A program made the translations under genes and the position numbers. A DNA stretch of 64,000 bases from JANQPA01 sp964548175. Its GTDB lineage: Bacteria; Bacteroidota; Bacteroidia; Chitinophagales; Saprospiraceae. Position 1 is the stretch's first letter, and every line of letters starts with the position of its first letter. The notes beneath the pieces are model-generated. The model saw nothing but the letters and a program-made list of their open reading frames with translations, was not told the DNA's origin and made no database searches. Shown piece after piece: positions 9,401-18,084 of the stretch. The stretch lies in NCBI GenBank assembly GCA_964548175.1, contig CAZJQS010000015.1, positions 30,600 through 94,599 of the forward strand, written 5' to 3'.

Positions 9401-11527
9401 AAAGTGTACTACTGGCGAATCAGAGAATTGGACATCGCCGAGATCCGATGGGAAGAAAGATCTTTTATTTATCTGGAAAATGAACCCGAAGGCTGGAATC
9501 AGTCGGAACACGATCAGCTGATCAGCGGAAGCCTGGATGGGATCGTCAAAGCCGAGGCGGAAAAAACATTGGAATATGGAAACGGCCAGAAAAGCATTAG
9601 AGGGGAGGCCATGTCGTTTGATGTAAACAGATTGAATGATTACTCGAAATATACTGAAGATGGTGTTAGAAGATACTGGGGAGGGCATTTTGAGGGGCCA
9701 ACAGATGGAATTTCAGATAAGCATATTTTTGTAGGGGTGTTCGATCCGCTTACGGGCGAGATCTGGAGGAATATGGGTGCGGGAAGGTTCGGCTCAATCA
9801 GGCGGAATAATTACACGGGTTTTACTTTTAGAATAAACACGCCTGAGCAGCGAAAAAATATCGTAGACTTAATTAATGACTCTATTCCTTCAGGTCATTA
9901 CGTTTTATTGCTCACTTCCCAGGAATACGGCGTCAGCTTATTAGAAAAAGAATGGGCGGCTGATTCCCTGATTTACGGCACGAATTTATTCGAAACCTTA
10001 GAAAAACAGGGCGCTTTGGAAATTCGGAAAATGCTGGATTTCGACCAAAGCATGCCTTACGCCTTTGCCTTTATAAAGGATGTGGAGCCGCTGGATGAAG
10101 CCCTGGGCTATGACATCTACAGGGAGGTCTCCGTAGAATTCAACCTCCCCTTCAGGAAAACCTACGGCTGCATTACTTCCCCCCTCATCGGCCCGGCCCG
10201 CGACTGGCGTAGCGTCCGCTGGCAACCTCTGCTGCAAACCGACCAGAGCGACGAACTAAGCTTTTCCCTTATCAGATGGAACCCTTCCCGCACCCGGCCG
10301 GATACCATAGCCCTGCCGGCGCAGGTGAAGGGGTTCGATATCTCCGGCACCGATGCCCGCCAACATCCCTACCTGCAGTTGCGCTACTGCGCGCGCGACC
10401 AGGAAAATCGCAGTCTGACCCAGCTCGGCTACTGGCGCGTCTTCTTTTCCGGCGAGCCGGACCTGGTTCTGACCCGGGGAGCAAACTACAATTTTGAATC
10501 CGATACCTTGCAACAGGGCCGGCTACTGAAACTCTCGGCTGCCCTCATGAATTTCAATGCCGAGGTCAAAGACAGCATAGACCTGCGCATCAGCATACAG
10601 TCTACCAATAACGAACGTACTACCATTAACCGGCGACTTGCACCCATGGATAAAGACAGCGAGCAAGCCCTCTCCTTTGAAGTCGACACCAAACCCCTCA
10701 ACGGGGATCAGGAAATAGCAGTGGAGGTCAATCCGGCCCGGAATATCATAGAAACACAATACGCCAACAATCTGGGCGTACTGCCGTTTTTTGTACAGGC
10801 CGACAATGAAAACCCGCTGCTGGACGTCACCTTCGATGGTCGACGTATCCTGAACGGCGAGCTGGTCTCCGCCCGTCCATTGATCGGCATTTCTTTGAAA
10901 GACGAAAATAAATTTCTGGAAATCCGGGATACGTCTTCCTTCCAGTTATGGGTCGATTATCCGGACGGTGTGACGCGGGAGTTTTATTTCAGCGATCCGC
11001 AAATCCAGTTTTTCCCTGCTGAAGATGCCCGCAAAAATAAAGCGCGCGTAGAATTCCGGCCACAGCTGGAACTGGATGGCGAATATACTCTCCGCGTCAG
11101 CGCTACGGATGCCAGCGGCAACCAGGCGGGCGCGTCGAATTACGCAGTGCAATTCAAAGTGATCACGGAAAGCCAGTTGTCGAATATTCTGCCGTATCCC
11201 AATCCATTTACCACTTCCTGCCAATTCATTTACACCCTCACTGGTGATCGCGAGCCGGCTGATTTTAAGATCCAGATCATGACCGTCTCCGGCCGCATTG
11301 TCCGGGAAATTACTCAGATGGAGTTTGGCTCGATGAAGGTAGGCACACACCGGTCGGATTTCGTCTGGGACGGCACCGATGAATTCGGCGACCCACTGGC
11401 GAATGGGGTATACCTCTACCGGGTAATGGCCAAAGATGCAGAAGGAAAGGAGATCAAGCAGTACGAGCAGCGTGAGGTGGATGGATATTTTAAGAATGAG
11501 TTTGGGAAGATCGTGATACTGCGATAA
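6497..11527 (+). CDS. Type IX secretion sortase, PorU2-like (gingipain-fold C25 peptidase family)
   Basis: A secreted or outer-membrane protein of about 1676 residues. The ATG at 6497 is chosen because it starts a clean signal peptide (MKKLVLLSLFSFSLSLAVTA); an upstream alternative at 6458 falls in a palindrome. A C25 caspase-like fold spans roughly residues 380-750, with the probable catalytic His at about 638 (FLGHGGVTG) and Cys at about 669 (SLGCQTGN). After several beta-rich domains, a CARDB-like segment and an Ig-like segment, the last about 100 residues resemble a T9SS C-terminal domain with a FlgD-like fold (LPYPNPFTTSCQF, FVWDGTDEFGDPLANGVYLY). P. gingivalis PorU is about 1160 residues; this long form resembles the PorU2 group. 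PorU cleaves and attaches T9SS cargo at the cell surface. Whether this copy does so is inferred. Confidence 0.82.
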   Translation: MKKLVLLSLFSFSLSLAVTAQMQVGNELLFGNEWIDYEQTYLKIKITEDGWRRLTGAQMASAGIDLSEVSGRNLTLFWMGRPIPIDRSTSGAFSPNDYIAFFGQKNQGGLDRHLFESEEDMLNPYYSMFSDTSAYFLSWKVSGRTSPDYEEVENDLADLPEKEQWYWAVERRVLGEQARYKREGPDNLLAYSAFDRGEGFVSNENDYHKIEFSSTSPVPSANTQARIRLHLVTRLSGSTMIISFNGKEFSREQVAGNNHFLKKEMDIPLSDLGASSELEIIREGWTPDGKNNRNQYAIAFAELSYPRAFDAQGAGYFAFDLAAGPRRYLEVDNFDTQGGMIWVYDLTNQKKIPTVTEGSKVRFVTEASNQDTRFVLVNEQSAFQPAEHFSTTNFVDLTTSRADFLIITHRDLFKGPNGRNLIQEYADYRSSADGGNHVTQVITVDQLYDQFAYGVYNHSLGLHNFGQYAAQEWNALKYILLLGHGYTYDINRNPERELGQNHFVPTYGVPGSDNILFAPKGRVTPSFAVGRLAVDSPEEIAVYLNKLRTYEADLRNARGIAERLWRKRVLHIGGGSEPQDQRTFRITLQNMEKFITTEGFGGFVTAVSKDNNELVQFTTSDQVKDAMSEGVAIKSFLGHGGVTGTDFGLDNPLAFNNKGKFPLIFSLGCQTGNLFDQQKSLSESFILTELGGIGYFASPGYAFAFSLEDLASEFYRLLSTKEHYTAGIGELMRLMRNKFEQGYNQWTRELAIQMSYHGDPAAKINLYATPDHIIDPGSAKIEPRGLTAAQDSFSFSFDVVNLGFNQVDTFAILLTRIFPDQEKEEVRDTISAGIGRTSLSYRFAVGEENVEGEHRIEVTLDIDNDIREEPAERGEQNNELIEGTGQKGFRFFIQQNAVLPVSPAPFAIVSEGGIKLVASSNTLSQEERSFLFQLDTTAAFNSSRLSSFQLQSRGGVLEWKPNVSWENGKVYYWRIRELDIAEIRWEERSFIYLENEPEGWNQSEHDQLISGSLDGIVKAEAEKTLEYGNGQKSIRGEAMSFDVNRLNDYSKYTEDGVRRYWGGHFEGPTDGISDKHIFVGVFDPLTGEIWRNMGAGRFGSIRRNNYTGFTFRINTPEQRKNIVDLINDSIPSGHYVLLLTSQEYGVSLLEKEWAADSLIYGTNLFETLEKQGALEIRKMLDFDQSMPYAFAFIKDVEPLDEALGYDIYREVSVEFNLPFRKTYGCITSPLIGPARDWRSVRWQPLLQTDQSDELSFSLIRWNPSRTRPDTIALPAQVKGFDISGTDARQHPYLQLRYCARDQENRSLTQLGYWRVFFSGEPDLVLTRGANYNFESDTLQQGRLLKLSAALMNFNAEVKDSIDLRISIQSTNNERTTINRRLAPMDKDSEQALSFEVDTKPLNGDQEIAVEVNPARNIIETQYANNLGVLPFFVQADNENPLLDVTFDGRRILNGELVSARPLIGISLKDENKFLEIRDTSSFQLWVDYPDGVTREFYFSDPQIQFFPAEDARKNKARVEFRPQLELDGEYTLRVSATDASGNQAGASNYAVQFKVITESQLSNILPYPNPFTTSCQFIYTLTGDREPADFKIQIMTVSGRIVREITQMEFGSMKVGTHRSDFVWDGTDEFGDPLANGVYLYRVMAKDAEGKEIKQYEQREVDGYFKNEFGKIVILR

Positions 11528-11599
11528 GTATGGATTACCGCTGATTTGTGGAGACCACAGGTGTCGGTGGTTGGTTAATGGTTAAGGTAAGTAAGTGAG

Positions 11600-11657
11600 C
11601 AAGTTTACTATAAAACATACACCGCCGACGGCGGTGTATGTTTTATAGGTGAACTTT
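11600..11657. terminator. Palindromic terminator-like hairpin between convergent genes
   Basis: Near-perfect arms read TATAAAACATACACCGCCG and its complement around a single central A, with partial pairing further out (AAGTTTAC / GTGAACTT). The hairpin lies between the PorU-like gene (ends 11527) and the convergent gene ending at 11722. It could stop transcription from both sides. The 17-mer TAAAACATACACCGCCG recurs at 56201-56217. Confidence 0.55.
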
Positions 11658-11721
11658 AACGTTCTCAACCAGAGAACTACAAATTACTTTTTTTTAAAAG
11701 AAATTCCGGGAAGTTTCAGGT

Positions 11722-12183
11722 TTAACTTTCCAGTATCCTTGTCTTCTCTTCCTCGCTTAGATTATAAGCTTCCATGAACTGATGTATAGAAGGCCGGAAA
11801 TAAAAAAAAGCCATCAGGCCGATCAGGAAATAGATCGTGTAGTACAAACGTCCTTCCACCAGAGCGATTACGATAGCGAATACGTTAGTCGACTCCATCA
11901 GGATCAGACGCAAAAAAACGGAATTTCGATAAAAACGGAATTTTTCCCTCACATTAGACAGCCTTATCCCTTTTTTTTGCCTTTGCTTATCGATCAGATG
12001 GATGGCGAAAGTCATGGATAGAATAAAGACCGGAATAAGTGTGCTGAATAATTCCGTTTCCCGTCCTTTTCGAGCGGCATAATCCGGTCCGGAGTTCAGG
12101 AATACGACTGTCAGACAAAAGAAAAGCTGCCCGGCCAATAAAACGAGAAAAAGAAGATTCAGCTGTTTAAAGAGTTCTCTCAT
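11722..12183 (-). CDS. Small membrane protein of unknown function
   Basis: A 153-residue protein that I do not recognise. Four hydrophobic segments are visible, at about residues 9-30, 46-63, 93-110 and 113-130. The first pair and second pair are separated by a basic stretch (DKQRQKKGIRLSNVREKFR), which suggests a cytoplasmic loop. The C-terminus is soluble and acidic (NLSEEEKTRILES). It lies downstream of the POT transporter on the same strand, but a strong palindrome separates them, so it is probably transcribed on its own. Confidence 0.75.
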   Translation of the reverse strand: MRELFKQLNLLFLVLLAGQLFFCLTVVFLNSGPDYAARKGRETELFSTLIPVFILSMTFAIHLIDKQRQKKGIRLSNVREKFRFYRNSVFLRLILMESTNVFAIVIALVEGRLYYTIYFLIGLMAFFYFRPSIHQFMEAYNLSEEEKTRILES

Positions 12184-12210
12184 TCAGAGGGACTGATTTT
12201 TGAGGCTGGG

Positions 12211-12258
12211 AGTTTTCTAAGCCCCCTGCTTGCCGGCAAGCAAGGGGCTTAGAAAACT
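12211..12258. terminator. Loop-free 24-bp palindrome after the POT transporter gene
   Basis: Two 24-nt arms starting AGTTTTCTAAGCCCC meet directly at GCC|GGC and differ at one position. It sits 17 bp after the transporter stop (12275) and 28 bp before the next gene's ATG (12183), both on the minus strand. A terminator or attenuator role is inferred. Confidence 0.55.
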
Positions 12259-12274
12259 CCAATTCCATTTCTTT

Positions 12275-14359
12275 TTATTGTCCGAATTCCTCAGCGCCAT
12301 GGGTCAGTTTCTTCAGGCGTTTAAGGAAGACGATCAGGAGCAAGCCGAATAATGCTGTGAAAATAAAAATGGAGATGAACGTCCACAATTCCTGATTATC
12401 CTGTACTTCGAAGACTTCGATCTCACCCTCCCAGCCGGTATGGCCATTCTCGGAAGCAGTTTTTTCCAGAGAAAGGATAGCGGTAAGAGGTTCTTCGGGA
12501 GAATGTTCATAACCATCCAGGTAATTTTTTAGCAGCGCCCTGTTCTCTTCGGTGATAGCGATGAGGGGCAACAGGTCTTTACCATTCTGAGTTATTTGTA
12601 TCGCATCATTCACCAGGGCGATCTCCCCTACTATTTCAAAGTTACCTTGCTGTGGGAAGCTATCCCGGGTGAGTGACACTTGCCCTTTGATCTGGGAAGG
12701 CTGTATGGTCAGGTCAAAAGCATCGACGATCTCGGCGGGTTCTGCAGTCATTTCGATCTTAACGGTCTCCAGCTGGGAAGCTTCGCCGACGACGCCCGCC
12801 ACCTTGTTGCCCAGTCCGGTAGCTGCAAAGTAGACTCCCATCATGATCGACACATATTTCACAGGTGCTACTTTTGTGATGAAGGACAAGGCGACCGGAG
12901 AGGCGCAAAGTTCGCCTATGGTATGGAAAAGATAAGCCAGGATCAACAATATCAGAGCGGCCTGGTCACCATATTGTTCGATGTCCACGGAGGCTTTGGC
13001 CATCCACAAAAAGCCGACGCCCATAATGATGGTCCCTACCGCCATTTTAAATAAGGAAGAAGCTTCTTTCCCCAGCTTAGCCCACCAAATCCAGAAGGCG
13101 CCTACCAAGGTTCCGAAAATGATAATGAACATCGCATTTACAGACTGAAAGACAGCTGTTGGGATTTCGTAAGGGTCAGACAGGACATTTCCCCTCAGGT
13201 AAAAATACAGTCCTATGATAAAGGCGCCGATGGGAAAATACACGTAGGCGGTATCTTTTTTCCTTATCAGTTCCCAGATCCCTCGCAGCAGCAAAAAGCC
13301 GCCGGCGCCGTAAAAAAGGAGGTCCATAGTAGTCATGGACACTACGCGGTCAATTTTTTTTAGGGTATAGATATTCATCAATCCACCGGCTTGCTCAAAA
13401 GCCCCCCAGAATACGATCACGATCAGAAAGGAGATCAACAGGACCACATACTGATCCTTTTCGATCTTATTGATGTCTTGATAGATCATCATCAGCAGGC
13501 CTATGGTCACGGCCAGGAATATACTGAGCAGGCTATAGCCTATGCGATTGTACCCTTCTGTGTTGAAATAAAAGATCAGGATCCCGGCGACACCCAGTGC
13601 GATGGTAATGGCCAATTGCATCGGGGAGCGAAGCAGAGCGCTAAAGAGCGCGCCCATAGAAGTATTTTCCCCGGCCCCTTCTCCGCTGGCCTTCATGATC
13701 GTTTTCGGAGATTCGCCGACGCCTCTGAGGTATTTCTGCCCCAGCATAAAAACGATCTGTCCGACAGCCATACCTATGCCGGCCAGGCCAAAGCCGTAAT
13801 GCCAGCCATATTCTTTGGCAACAACACCTACGATGATGGCGGAAAGAAAGGCGCCGATGTTGATCCCGATATAAAAAATAGTGAATCCCTGATCTCTTCG
13901 CAGGTCTCCTTTTTTATACAGGCCACCGACCATGGTAGAAATATTAGGTTTTAAGCATCCAACGCCCGCAATAATTAACGCCAGCCCGGTAAAGAATGCC
14001 CAGGTAGCATCGACTGCTAATACCGTATGCCCCGCCACCAGTATCAATCCGCCTATCATCACTGCCTTTTTCTGCCCCACGTATTTATCAGCTAAAATAC
14101 CACCTGGAATGGAGGCTACATAAACCAGCATGGTGTACCACCCGTAAAGCGACAAGGCCGCTGCCTCATCCCATCCCAAACCAGGATTAGCATCGGTTAC
14201 TCTGGTAATCATATACAAGGTCAATATTGCACGCATACCGTAGTAGGAGAATCGCTCCCAAAGTTCTGTAAAGAACAATACATACAATCCTACCGGGTGG
14301 CCGAACAGCTGAGGTTGGTTATCGAAGTCGTAGGTAATCGCCTTGGCTTTGTCTGTCAT
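12275..14359 (-). CDS. POT/PTR family proton-dependent oligopeptide transporter
   Basis: A major facilitator superfamily peptide:H+ symporter of the inner membrane, 694 residues. Family motifs are ELWERFSYYGMRAILTLY (the ExxERFxYY proton-coupling motif), CLKPNISTMVGGLY and GFTIFYIGINIGAFLS. A standard bacterial member has about 490-500 residues in 14 helices. Here roughly residues 530-655 form a soluble beta-rich insertion, from about MTAEPAEIVDAFDL to VFEVQDNQELW, placed before the last helix and facing either the periplasm or the cytosol. The C-terminus is a short basic tail. It likely imports di- or tripeptides; substrate range cannot be read from the sequence. Confidence 0.92.
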   Translation of the reverse strand: MTDKAKAITYDFDNQPQLFGHPVGLYVLFFTELWERFSYYGMRAILTLYMITRVTDANPGLGWDEAAALSLYGWYTMLVYVASIPGGILADKYVGQKKAVMIGGLILVAGHTVLAVDATWAFFTGLALIIAGVGCLKPNISTMVGGLYKKGDLRRDQGFTIFYIGINIGAFLSAIIVGVVAKEYGWHYGFGLAGIGMAVGQIVFMLGQKYLRGVGESPKTIMKASGEGAGENTSMGALFSALLRSPMQLAITIALGVAGILIFYFNTEGYNRIGYSLLSIFLAVTIGLLMMIYQDINKIEKDQYVVLLISFLIVIVFWGAFEQAGGLMNIYTLKKIDRVVSMTTMDLLFYGAGGFLLLRGIWELIRKKDTAYVYFPIGAFIIGLYFYLRGNVLSDPYEIPTAVFQSVNAMFIIIFGTLVGAFWIWWAKLGKEASSLFKMAVGTIIMGVGFLWMAKASVDIEQYGDQAALILLILAYLFHTIGELCASPVALSFITKVAPVKYVSIMMGVYFAATGLGNKVAGVVGEASQLETVKIEMTAEPAEIVDAFDLTIQPSQIKGQVSLTRDSFPQQGNFEIVGEIALVNDAIQITQNGKDLLPLIAITEENRALLKNYLDGYEHSPEEPLTAILSLEKTASENGHTGWEGEIEVFEVQDNQELWTFISIFIFTALFGLLLIVFLKRLKKLTHGAEEFGQ

Positions 14360-14554
14360 TACGCGAGATTTAAGATTTTATTATAGAATTAGCCCTATCG
14401 GCTTAAAAATAGACGATTTCTTTCTGACCACGTAAAATTCACCAATGATAATTTTGTTTTTCCAGGATACGGGGGTGAGTAGGACTATATCAGCTGCGCT
14501 TGCCATTCGGTAGGCTGGCGGGTCAAATGTTGTTTTTAAGCAGTCTCTGATTAA

Positions 14555-15172
14555 TTAGTTCAGCAGACTGTCCTGTGGAGCGGGTGCATACTCTTTTCCT
14601 TCCACGACGACGATCCATCCGGCGCTTTCCGTCATGAAGCGGATAAGATCGATCATTTCATTACCCTGGGCCTGGGCCTGCTCAGCCAGGTCGCTTTCGT
14701 CGACTTTAGCCAGGATGTAGTTTTTGGCGTCTTTGTGTAATTTGTTATAGTCTTCTTCTGAGAAGGAATTAAAGGCCCCCTGCTGGAGATCGTAATAATC
14801 GATATCGTGCTCGATGGAGATGACTTCCGGTTCGGGAATATTGGTGAGATACAGCTTGCGTTCTTCAGCAACGGCCTCTATTTTCATCTTACTCAGATCA
14901 TAACCTATGGACACCCTTGCCTTTACCCGCATCAGCGCTTTTTTTCTAAAGATGCCCCAATCATAGCCCCAGTAGTCCTTATAATTATATACTTCTGAAA
15001 AATAACCTTCGACAGTAACCAGCTTGGCTACCGTTTTTACTCTTTCGAGCAGGACATCGGCCTTTTCCTCCACCTTTTGATCAACTTTAAACGCGAAGTA
15101 ATATCTGGTCAGCAATACGCCTAGGCCGAAGACCAGAAGGAGGCCTGCTATATACAAAATTCTTTTCATCAT
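14555..15172 (-). CDS. DUF4230 domain protein
   Basis: A 205-residue membrane-anchored protein. One N-terminal transmembrane helix (about residues 4-22) is followed by a soluble domain matching DUF4230, whose function is unknown. Visible blocks are VEGYFSEVYNYKDYW, FRKKALMRVKARVSIGYDLSKM and a C-terminal region with WIVVVEGKEY. The ATG overlaps the stop of the DUF3108 gene upstream by 4 bp, so the two are probably translated together. Confidence 0.8.
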   Translation of the reverse strand: MMKRILYIAGLLLVFGLGVLLTRYYFAFKVDQKVEEKADVLLERVKTVAKLVTVEGYFSEVYNYKDYWGYDWGIFRKKALMRVKARVSIGYDLSKMKIEAVAEERKLYLTNIPEPEVISIEHDIDYYDLQQGAFNSFSEEDYNKLHKDAKNYILAKVDESDLAEQAQAQGNEMIDLIRFMTESAGWIVVVEGKEYAPAPQDSLLN

Positions 15173-16032
15173 TTCTTTGAAGTCAAGTCGTGGCGCAGGC
15201 CTTTATAGCTTTTTAAAACAGCCTTAATTGAGCCCACGGACACAGGTGATTCGATCAAGAGGGGAAGTTTGTTCTTATCATCTGATACCCAAACATTCAT
15301 TTCGGTGCCTTCTCTGAATACATTACCCGAGATGACTTCCGGGCTAAACTGGATGGCGTCGAACTTACCCAACTTTTTTATTTTCTTTTTATCTTCCTTT
15401 CCTTTATAAGTTACCTTAAGCGGCCAGGTTTCTTTATCCACAAAAATTTTTATGGGGAAGGCTTCACCCTCGGCCATATTGTCAAAATCCAGATTGCGGG
15501 AGAAATAGACGATCGAAAGGATGTCGTGCATACAGCTTTCAATGGGATATTCGGTTATTTCAGCCGATTCTTTTGATTTTCCACGCAGGGAGCGTGCAAT
15601 TTTCTTTTCGTTATCGAACGTGATCTTGTCGTACAGGGTATAGCGCCCTTCCAGGATATCGCGTATGGATACTTCCGGCAGTAAGGTTTCTTTATCCACG
15701 TAGGTATCGTATTTGTCTCTAACCTTGAAGAACCACTCGTAGTTTCGGTAAGTGGAGCCATGAGCAGACAGATGGTATTGATCTCCTTTGTCTTCTACTT
15801 TAAAAACCACTTCTCCGGCGGAAAGCCAGACAAAATTCCAATTGTAATAGATTTCAAAGACAAATTCTTCGCCTCCCTGAAAAGAGGTGTTGGTGATGCT
15901 GCACTGAGTTGCAACATGGTCGCTAAAATTAGTTATCAGGTTATCATCGGCAATTTGGAAGGGGTAGCTGAAAGACATAAGGATGATAACCAAGGCCAAG
16001 GTGAGAGAGGATTTAGTCAGCATGGTTTTCAT
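15169..16032 (-). CDS. DUF3108 domain protein, exported
   Basis: A 287-residue protein with a signal peptide (MKTMLTKSSLTLALVIILMS) and a DUF3108-type lipocalin-like beta-barrel domain. The start of that domain reads GEEFVFEIYYNWNFVWLSAGEV, and later blocks are TYRNYEWFFKVRDKYDTYVD and FPIKIFVDKETWPLKVTYKG. Proteins of this family are periplasmic or envelope-associated and have no firmly known role. It starts inside the end of the flippase-like gene (20-bp overlap) and overlaps the DUF4230 gene. This suggests a three-gene envelope operon. Confidence 0.82.
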   Translation of the reverse strand: MKTMLTKSSLTLALVIILMSFSYPFQIADDNLITNFSDHVATQCSITNTSFQGGEEFVFEIYYNWNFVWLSAGEVVFKVEDKGDQYHLSAHGSTYRNYEWFFKVRDKYDTYVDKETLLPEVSIRDILEGRYTLYDKITFDNEKKIARSLRGKSKESAEITEYPIESCMHDILSIVYFSRNLDFDNMAEGEAFPIKIFVDKETWPLKVTYKGKEDKKKIKKLGKFDAIQFSPEVISGNVFREGTEMNVWVSDDKNKLPLLIESPVSVGSIKAVLKSYKGLRHDLTSKK

Positions 16033-17071
16033 AGCCTAATGATTTTATTGCGTTTGTTTTGATAATGTAGATCAATCCCAAAAACGCTGGAATGATCAGA
16101 TTTATTATAAATAAAGAGAACGTGGCGGCCAAAATACTGATTGCATTGGCCCCAAAAGGCGTCCATATCAGCATGGCGATCTGTCCTCGGGCCAGCAAGG
16201 CCGATACCGGAGGAAGGGGCACGCTCGTTTGTATAAAAAAAATGGAGCTGACGCCGGCCAGAGCATCCCATACCGGAATGCCAATTCCATAGAACCGCAG
16301 GATGAAAAAATACTGCAGGCTATAGATTCCATACCTCAAGGCTGCAAAAAAGACCGCTTTGACCAGTGCGGTCGTAGAGACGCTTTTTAGCGCCAGCAGG
16401 TTGTGCACCAATGGTCGCATCCAGCGGTATTGTTCCAGTTTTTTCAAATAAGGACTCGTCCGTTGAAGCGCCAGGGGTAATGACCACAGCACCAGTAAAA
16501 AAACAATGGCCAGAGGAATAAGGTTTTGCAGGCTGCTCCATTCTTCTGAGAGATAGCGGCGACCGAAATAAGTCAAACCAAGCACTCCTCCGCTGATCAG
16601 TACGAGCAGCTGGCAATAGTTTCCGGCTACGGTAGCCACGATGGTGGGCCAGTTATCTTCCGCTTTCACCAGCAACACCCGCCCTCCGTAGTCGCCTATT
16701 CGATTGGGCGTAAAAAGGGCGATTGTTACGCCAGCCAGGGTAGCCTTCTGACTTTCCCAAAAAGGCGGCCGCTGCGGGAGAAATTGACGCCACTTCAGCG
16801 TTTCCAGCATCCAGTTGACCGGCATAAGCAGCAATACAAGAAAAACAAAGCCGGGCCGTGCGGAGCGCCATGCTTCCAGGAAGGCGGCCCACAACGCCCT
16901 CAGGTCTTCCTGGTAACCGATCTTCCAGTAGATGGATCCGCTCAACAAGAGGACGATCATCCCCTTTAAAAAAAGGTTGATCAGTTTTTTATTACCCGCC
17001 TTTTTTTCAGCAAAAGAGTTCAAAAAATGATTTTTAACACTAAACGATTTATATTTGGGTTTGAAAGGCAT
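16013..17071 (-). CDS. Flippase-like/lysylphosphatidylglycerol synthase TM-domain family protein
   Basis: A polytopic inner-membrane protein of about 352 residues with around eight hydrophobic segments, of the UPF0104/AglD/MprF-N type. A recognisable block is NRIGDYGGRVLLVK, and the C-terminal half reads QTSVPLPPVSALLARGQIAM. Members are implicated in lipid or glycolipid translocation; the substrate here is unknown. A TTG at 17077 is possible, but the ATG at 17071 (MPFKPKYKSFS) is the better start. It is divergent from ruvC, with only 17 bp between starts. Confidence 0.8.
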   Translation of the reverse strand: MPFKPKYKSFSVKNHFLNSFAEKKAGNKKLINLFLKGMIVLLLSGSIYWKIGYQEDLRALWAAFLEAWRSARPGFVFLVLLLMPVNWMLETLKWRQFLPQRPPFWESQKATLAGVTIALFTPNRIGDYGGRVLLVKAEDNWPTIVATVAGNYCQLLVLISGGVLGLTYFGRRYLSEEWSSLQNLIPLAIVFLLVLWSLPLALQRTSPYLKKLEQYRWMRPLVHNLLALKSVSTTALVKAVFFAALRYGIYSLQYFFILRFYGIGIPVWDALAGVSSIFFIQTSVPLPPVSALLARGQIAMLIWTPFGANAISILAATFSLFIINLIIPAFLGLIYIIKTNAIKSLGYENHAD

Positions 17072-17088
17072 TTTCAAAACAACATCAT

Positions 17089-17652
17089 TTGAAAAATAAT
17101 AACGACAACAGGCGGTTAGTAGGCATAGATCCAGGAACTAACGTTCTGGGCTTTGCGATTATTGAATGTAGCGGCAGCAGAATACAATTGCTGGAGATGG
17201 GCGTTGTCAAACTTGGTTTGTACGAAGATCAGGCTGAGAAGCTTAAGAAGATCTTCGAGCGCCTTCAGTTGCTCATTACCACACATCAGCCAGATGAAAT
17301 GGCCATTGAAGCGCCTTTTTACGGAAAAAATGCCCAGGCTATGCTCAAACTCGGGCGGGCGCAGGGGGTAGCCATGGCAGCCGCCATCACACGTGGGTTG
17401 CCGGTTACGGAGTATTCGCCGCGCAAGATCAAACAAGCCGTTACAGGTAATGGCAATGCCACCAAGGAACAAGTGGCGGCCATGGTCCAGCAGATGATGA
17501 AACTGGATCTGAGCGATCACTACCTCGACGCCACCGATGCCCTGGGCGTAGCCATCTGCCATCACCATCAGTCTGTTCACGGATTCAGTGCTCCTGCGAA
17601 AAAAAACAGCTGGGGCGGTTTCATTAAGGATAATCCCGACCGGGTGAAATAA
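17089..17652 (+). CDS. ruvC: Crossover junction endodeoxyribonuclease RuvC
   Basis: Holliday junction resolvase that works with RuvAB, 187 residues with an RNase H-like fold. Acidic catalytic residues are seen in VGIDPGTNVLGFAI (Asp), MAIEAPFYGKNAQAMLKLG (Glu) and HYLDATDALGVAICHH (Asp). YSPRKIKQAVTGNGNATKEQ is the typical DNA-binding block. No ATG exists near the expected N-terminus. The best start is TTG at 17089, nine codons before the conserved Gly-Ile-Asp. ruvA and ruvB are not adjacent. It converges on the HIT gene with a 13-bp gap. Confidence 0.95.
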   Translation: MKNNNDNRRLVGIDPGTNVLGFAIIECSGSRIQLLEMGVVKLGLYEDQAEKLKKIFERLQLLITTHQPDEMAIEAPFYGKNAQAMLKLGRAQGVAMAAAITRGLPVTEYSPRKIKQAVTGNGNATKEQVAAMVQQMMKLDLSDHYLDATDALGVAICHHHQSVHGFSAPAKKNSWGGFIKDNPDRVK

Positions 17653-17665
17653 CAAGAAGCTGTTT

Positions 17666-18064
17666 TTATGACGCCACATTAGCTCTGATCGCCTTGGCCA
17701 GTGCCTCCATCTCCTCCTCCGAAAACTTAAGCTTGGCCTTTTCAAAGCTGATGTCGCTCATTTTGTTAATGGGCACAAGATGAACGTGAGCATGAGGGAC
17801 TTCCAGTCCAATGACCGTAACCCCAATGCGATTACAAGGAATGGTCGCTTTTAGTGCCTTGGCAACTCGTTTGGCAAAAGGCATGATATCGGCAAGCAAA
17901 TCATCATCCAGGTCAAAAAAGCGATCGACCTCTTTTTTGGGAACGACCAGCGTATGGCCTTTGGCGATGGGGTGAATATCGAGAAAGGCGTAAAAGTCAT
18001 CTGACTCGGCAATTTTATAACTGGGTATTTCGCCCTGGATGATCTTAGTAAAAATGGAAGACAT
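17666..18064 (-). CDS. HIT family protein (HINT-like nucleotide hydrolase)
   Basis: A 132-residue histidine-triad protein. The active-site motif is HAHVHLVPI, and the N-terminal block MSSIFTKIIQGEIPSYKI and FLDIHPIAKGHTLVVPKKEV are family-typical. HINT-type proteins hydrolyse purine nucleoside phosphoramidates and AMP-lysine adducts; the cellular substrate is unknown. It follows greA on the same strand, but a palindromic element (18085-18171) separates them. Confidence 0.92.
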   Translation of the reverse strand: MSSIFTKIIQGEIPSYKIAESDDFYAFLDIHPIAKGHTLVVPKKEVDRFFDLDDDLLADIMPFAKRVAKALKATIPCNRIGVTVIGLEVPHAHVHLVPINKMSDISFEKAKLKFSEEEMEALAKAIRANVAS

Positions 18065-18084
18065 AAAAGAATGGTTTTTAGGGG

